A DNA stretch of 64,000 nt from Embleya hyalina (lineage in GTDB: Bacteria > Actinomycetota > Actinomycetes > Streptomycetales > Streptomycetaceae), in the NCBI RefSeq assembly GCF_003967355.1, contig NZ_BIFH01000027.1, positions 62,001 through 126,000 of the forward strand, given 5' to 3'. A model generated the notes under the pieces. It was not told the origin of the DNA, did not search any database, and saw only the letters and a list, made by a program, of their open reading frames with translations. Below, in pieces: positions 61,940 through 64,000 of this stretch. Within the stretch, counting starts at the first letter, position 1, and each line of letters starts with the position of its first letter. A program made the position numbers and the translations under genes.

Positions 61940-63156
61940 CGGGGCGCCGCCAGCACCTCGACCGGATCGCCCACGCGCACCCCGCCCGGCGGGACCACCG
62001 CGATCCGGTCGGCGACCGCGAGTCCGCGCAACATCGCCGGTCCGGCGAAGGCCAGCGGCCGGTCCCCGCGCATCGGCACCAGGCGGGTGTCGTGCGGGTG
62101 GCCGGCGATGTCGGCGCCGGCCCGGATCCGGCGCGGGCGCGGTTCGGGGCGCCCGGACAACCGGCGCAGCAGCGGCACCGCGAGGGTGAGCATGCCGGCG
62201 ACCGCCGCCAGCGGATTGCCCGGCAGGCCGACCAGATACCGCCCGGCGCCGGGGCGTTCACCGGGCAGGTGGGCGAGCAACATCGGATGCCCGGGGCGGA
62301 CCGCGACACCGTCCACGAGGACGTCCGCGGCCAGCTCGGCGAGCAGCCTGTGCACGTGGTCGCGCGGACCGTCGGCGGTACCGCCGGTGGTGATCACCAC
62401 GTCGGCCCGCGACCCGCTCACGTGGGCGCGCAGCGTGTCCGGGTTGTCCCCGACCCGGCGCACCCGCAGCAGATCGGCGCCCAGGGTGCGCAACCACGGC
62501 GTGATCAGCGGGCCCAGCGCGTCCCGGATCCGACCCTCCCGAGGCAGCCCGGAGTCCAGCAACTCGTCGCCGAGCACCAGCAGTTCCACCCGCGGCCGGT
62601 CCACCACGACCAGTTCGTCGTAGCCCGACGCGGCGGCCAGGCCGGTCACCCCGGGGGTGACCGTGGTACCCGCCGGCAGCAGTTCGTCGCCGCGTCGGCA
62701 CTCCTGCCCGCACGCGCGGATGTCGGTGCCCTGCTGGATGTGCGCGTCGGCGAAGAGCGTGCGGCCCTCGACCCGGCTCTGCTCGCTGCGCAGCACGGCG
62801 GTGGCCCCGTGCGGCACCCGCGCGCCGGTGGCGATCTCCACCGCGTCCCCGTCGCGCATCACCCCGATCTCGCCGCCCGAGTCGCCCGCGAGCAACCGGC
62901 CGCGCACCCGCCACGGCCCGGGACCGGCGACCGCCCAGCCGTCCATGGCGGAGGTGTCGAAGGAGGGCAGATCGGTGAGCGCGACGATGGGCCGGGCCAG
63001 CACGTGATCGCGCGCGTGGTGCAGGGTGCGCGAGACCGCGGGCAGCGGTCGCCCGGCCGCGCGGGCGGTGGCCCGGGCCTCCGGCCAGCCGAGCGCCGAC
63101 GGCACCGGCGCATGCGGTTCGGGGCGCGGCACGGTCCGGCTCTCCCGAGGGACCAT
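61936..63156 (-). CDS. moeA: Molybdopterin molybdotransferase MoeA
   Basis: 406 aa. Inserts molybdate into adenylated molybdopterin. Blocks: LPSFDTSAMDGWAV, GDAVEIATGARVPHGA, LVLGDELLDSG, DVVITTGGTADGPRDHVHRLL and LPGNPLAAVAGML. The TGGTADGPRDHV stretch departs somewhat from the usual TGGVSxGxxD motif, so this may be a MoeA paralogue with altered specificity. ATG 63156 overlaps the upstream stop (TGATG). Follows a MobA-like gene, as expected for molybdenum cofactor maturation. Confidence 0.9.
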   Translation of the reverse strand: MVPRESRTVPRPEPHAPVPSALGWPEARATARAAGRPLPAVSRTLHHARDHVLARPIVALTDLPSFDTSAMDGWAVAGPGPWRVRGRLLAGDSGGEIGVMRDGDAVEIATGARVPHGATAVLRSEQSRVEGRTLFADAHIQQGTDIRACGQECRRGDELLPAGTTVTPGVTGLAAASGYDELVVVDRPRVELLVLGDELLDSGLPREGRIRDALGPLITPWLRTLGADLLRVRRVGDNPDTLRAHVSGSRADVVITTGGTADGPRDHVHRLLAELAADVLVDGVAVRPGHPMLLAHLPGERPGAGRYLVGLPGNPLAAVAGMLTLAVPLLRRLSGRPEPRPRRIRAGADIAGHPHDTRLVPMRGDRPLAFAGPAMLRGLAVADRIAVVPPGGVRVGDPVEVLAAPR

Positions 63157-64000
63157 CAGGCGTCCGGTTCGGCGTCGGGGCCCCGGCGCTCGGCGAGTTC
63201 GCGCGCCTGCCGCAACGCCTCGGCCACCGCGTCGGCGCCGCCGCCGCGCATGGCCGCGGCGTAACCGACCAGGAAGGAGGTGAGCGGCGCGGCGGGTCGC
63301 TGCACGTTGTGCGCCGCCACCCGGGTCATGTCGAGCAGCGCCGCGATGTCCACGTCCAACTCGATGCCCAGTTCCTGCTTGACCGCTTCGGTCCACTCGT
63401 CCAGGCCAGTCATGTCTCTCCTCTTCGGGGCTGTGTCCATCCTCCCCGACCGTGCTCGCGCGTCGCGCACATCCGCCCAGGTGTCGCAGTCGAAGGCGGC
63501 GTCGGGACCGGCCTGGATCCGGCGCGTCGCCAGCGGGCCGACCACCCGGCGCAGCGCCGCCCCGGCGGGCTCGCCCAGGCCGGCCAGCGCGGCGCGAAGC
63601 TCGGCGGTGCGGTAGGCGGCGAGCAGGTACTGGTCGCGCCCGTCGGCGTCCACCGCGACCACGCCGGCCGGCGCGTCCGGCTCCCGGTCGGGGCCCAGCG
63701 CGGCCACCAGGCGGTCGAGCAACGCGGCCGACAGGAACGGCAGATCGGCCGCGAGCAGGACGACCGTGTCGGCCCGCACGGCGGGCAGCGCGGCGGCGAG
63801 CGCGGCCACCGGGCCGCCGCCGGGCGGGTCCTCGCGCACCCACACCACCTCGCGGCGGGTCGGTCGGCGCGGGCCCACCACGATGGTGCGCTCGGCGCCG
63901 GCCGCCGCGGCGAGCACCCGGTCGAGCAGCGGGACACCGGCCACGAGCAGGCCCGGCTTGTCCGCGCCGGCCAGCCGCCGGGCCGCGCCGCCGGCGAGCA
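63156..64000 (-). CDS. MobA-like nucleotidyltransferase fused to DUF6457 (5' end beyond window)
   Basis: Partial; the frame runs off the right edge, where the sequence reads LAGGAARRLAGADKPGLLV, the N-terminal nucleotide-binding motif of MobA (NTP_transf_3). DLPFLS and FDCDTWADVRDAR complete the transferase domain, which attaches GMP or CMP to molybdopterin. The last 85 residues (MTGLDEWTEAVKQELGIELDVDI onward) are a DUF6457 domain. An internal ATG at 63413 has a GAGGAGAG site, but no stop separates the two parts, and the fusion is common in Streptomyces as I recall. First gene in the window of the moeA operon. Confidence 0.85.
   Translation of the reverse strand, partial: LAGGAARRLAGADKPGLLVAGVPLLDRVLAAAAGAERTIVVGPRRPTRREVVWVREDPPGGGPVAALAAALPAVRADTVVLLAADLPFLSAALLDRLVAALGPDREPDAPAGVVAVDADGRDQYLLAAYRTAELRAALAGLGEPAGAALRRVVGPLATRRIQAGPDAAFDCDTWADVRDARARSGRMDTAPKRRDMTGLDEWTEAVKQELGIELDVDIAALLDMTRVAAHNVQRPAAPLTSFLVGYAAAMRGGGADAVAEALRQARELAERRGPDAEPDA

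Noticed and set aside
63156-63413. DUF6457 segment as a separate gene starting at ATG 63413 with a strong ribosome site
   Set aside because: No stop codon separates it from the MobA-like domain, and the fused arrangement is one I recall from Streptomyces, so a single fused CDS is reported and the internal start only mentioned.

Overview
The window is very GC-rich, with GTG/TTG starts, dense 4-bp ATGA/GTGA overlaps and strong hairpin terminators. Its gene content points to an actinomycete of the Streptomycetaceae (Streptomyces or a close relative such as Kitasatospora, Embleya or Yinghuangia). Markers include paired RsbW-like ATP-binding proteins, a DUF5926/SEC-C protein, a bacterial proteasome activator ending in GPYL, PknB-type kinases, F420-type oxidoreductase, and the order copper cluster - DyP peroxidase - pheA - serS. 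The species cannot be fixed from sequence alone.

Layout. 0.1-9.7 kb: glycerophosphodiesterase, ATP-binding protein, SEC-C protein, a response regulator/sensor kinase pair divergent from an MMPL transporter, a secreted protein and a Prim-Pol protein. 10.2-17.3 kb: cell-envelope glycosyltransferases, a membrane phosphatase-like protein, larC/larB (nickel-pincer cofactor) and a second ATP-binding protein. 17.6-25.5 kb: an extracytoplasmic copper cluster (His-rich membrane protein, YcnI, Sco, PCuAC, CopC-CopD, a five-TM protein read in frame into a Tat-dependent DyP peroxidase, and a cupredoxin lipoprotein). These genes overlap or nearly abut and probably deliver and use copper/haem outside the membrane. 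25.6-36.4 kb: an accessory block of regulator/target pairs (HxlR-oxidoreductase, TetR-ABC exporter-MarR), an FGLLP membrane protein, a WXG100-like protein with its alpha/beta-hydrolase, an orphan phage-type Bro-N antirepressor of unusual sequence, and FetB. 36.6-42.3 kb: housekeeping pheA, lipid phosphatase/diacylglycerol-kinase genes, serS and a HAD phosphatase. 42.3-49.7 kb: LLM oxidoreductase, two regulator-MFS pairs, a HAD phosphatase and a phosphotransferase. 49.8-57.9 kb: two tandem Ser/Thr kinases, the proteasome activator Bpa and a PadR-ABC operon. 58-64 kb: two exported proteins of unknown function (one with an LPRTG anchor) and an operon of MobA-like/DUF6457, moeA, a TrkA-type K+ channel and a quinone oxidoreductase, truncated at the right edge.

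The most unusual signals are: (i) the uninterrupted reading frame joining a Sec-type five-TM protein to a Tat-signal DyP peroxidase (22518-25019); (ii) a cluster of DnaA-box-like 9-mers, three of them at exact 12-bp spacing, inside the Bro-N gene (35393-35486), plus a perfect 13-bp hairpin in the same gene; (iii) two parS-like 14-mers inside genes, written with codons rare for this genome (11034 and 23948). The last two suggest, as an inference, that the window lies near the chromosomal origin. Several clean regulator operators can be read directly (TetR, HxlR, PadR, FadR and an unassigned LacI-like palindrome).
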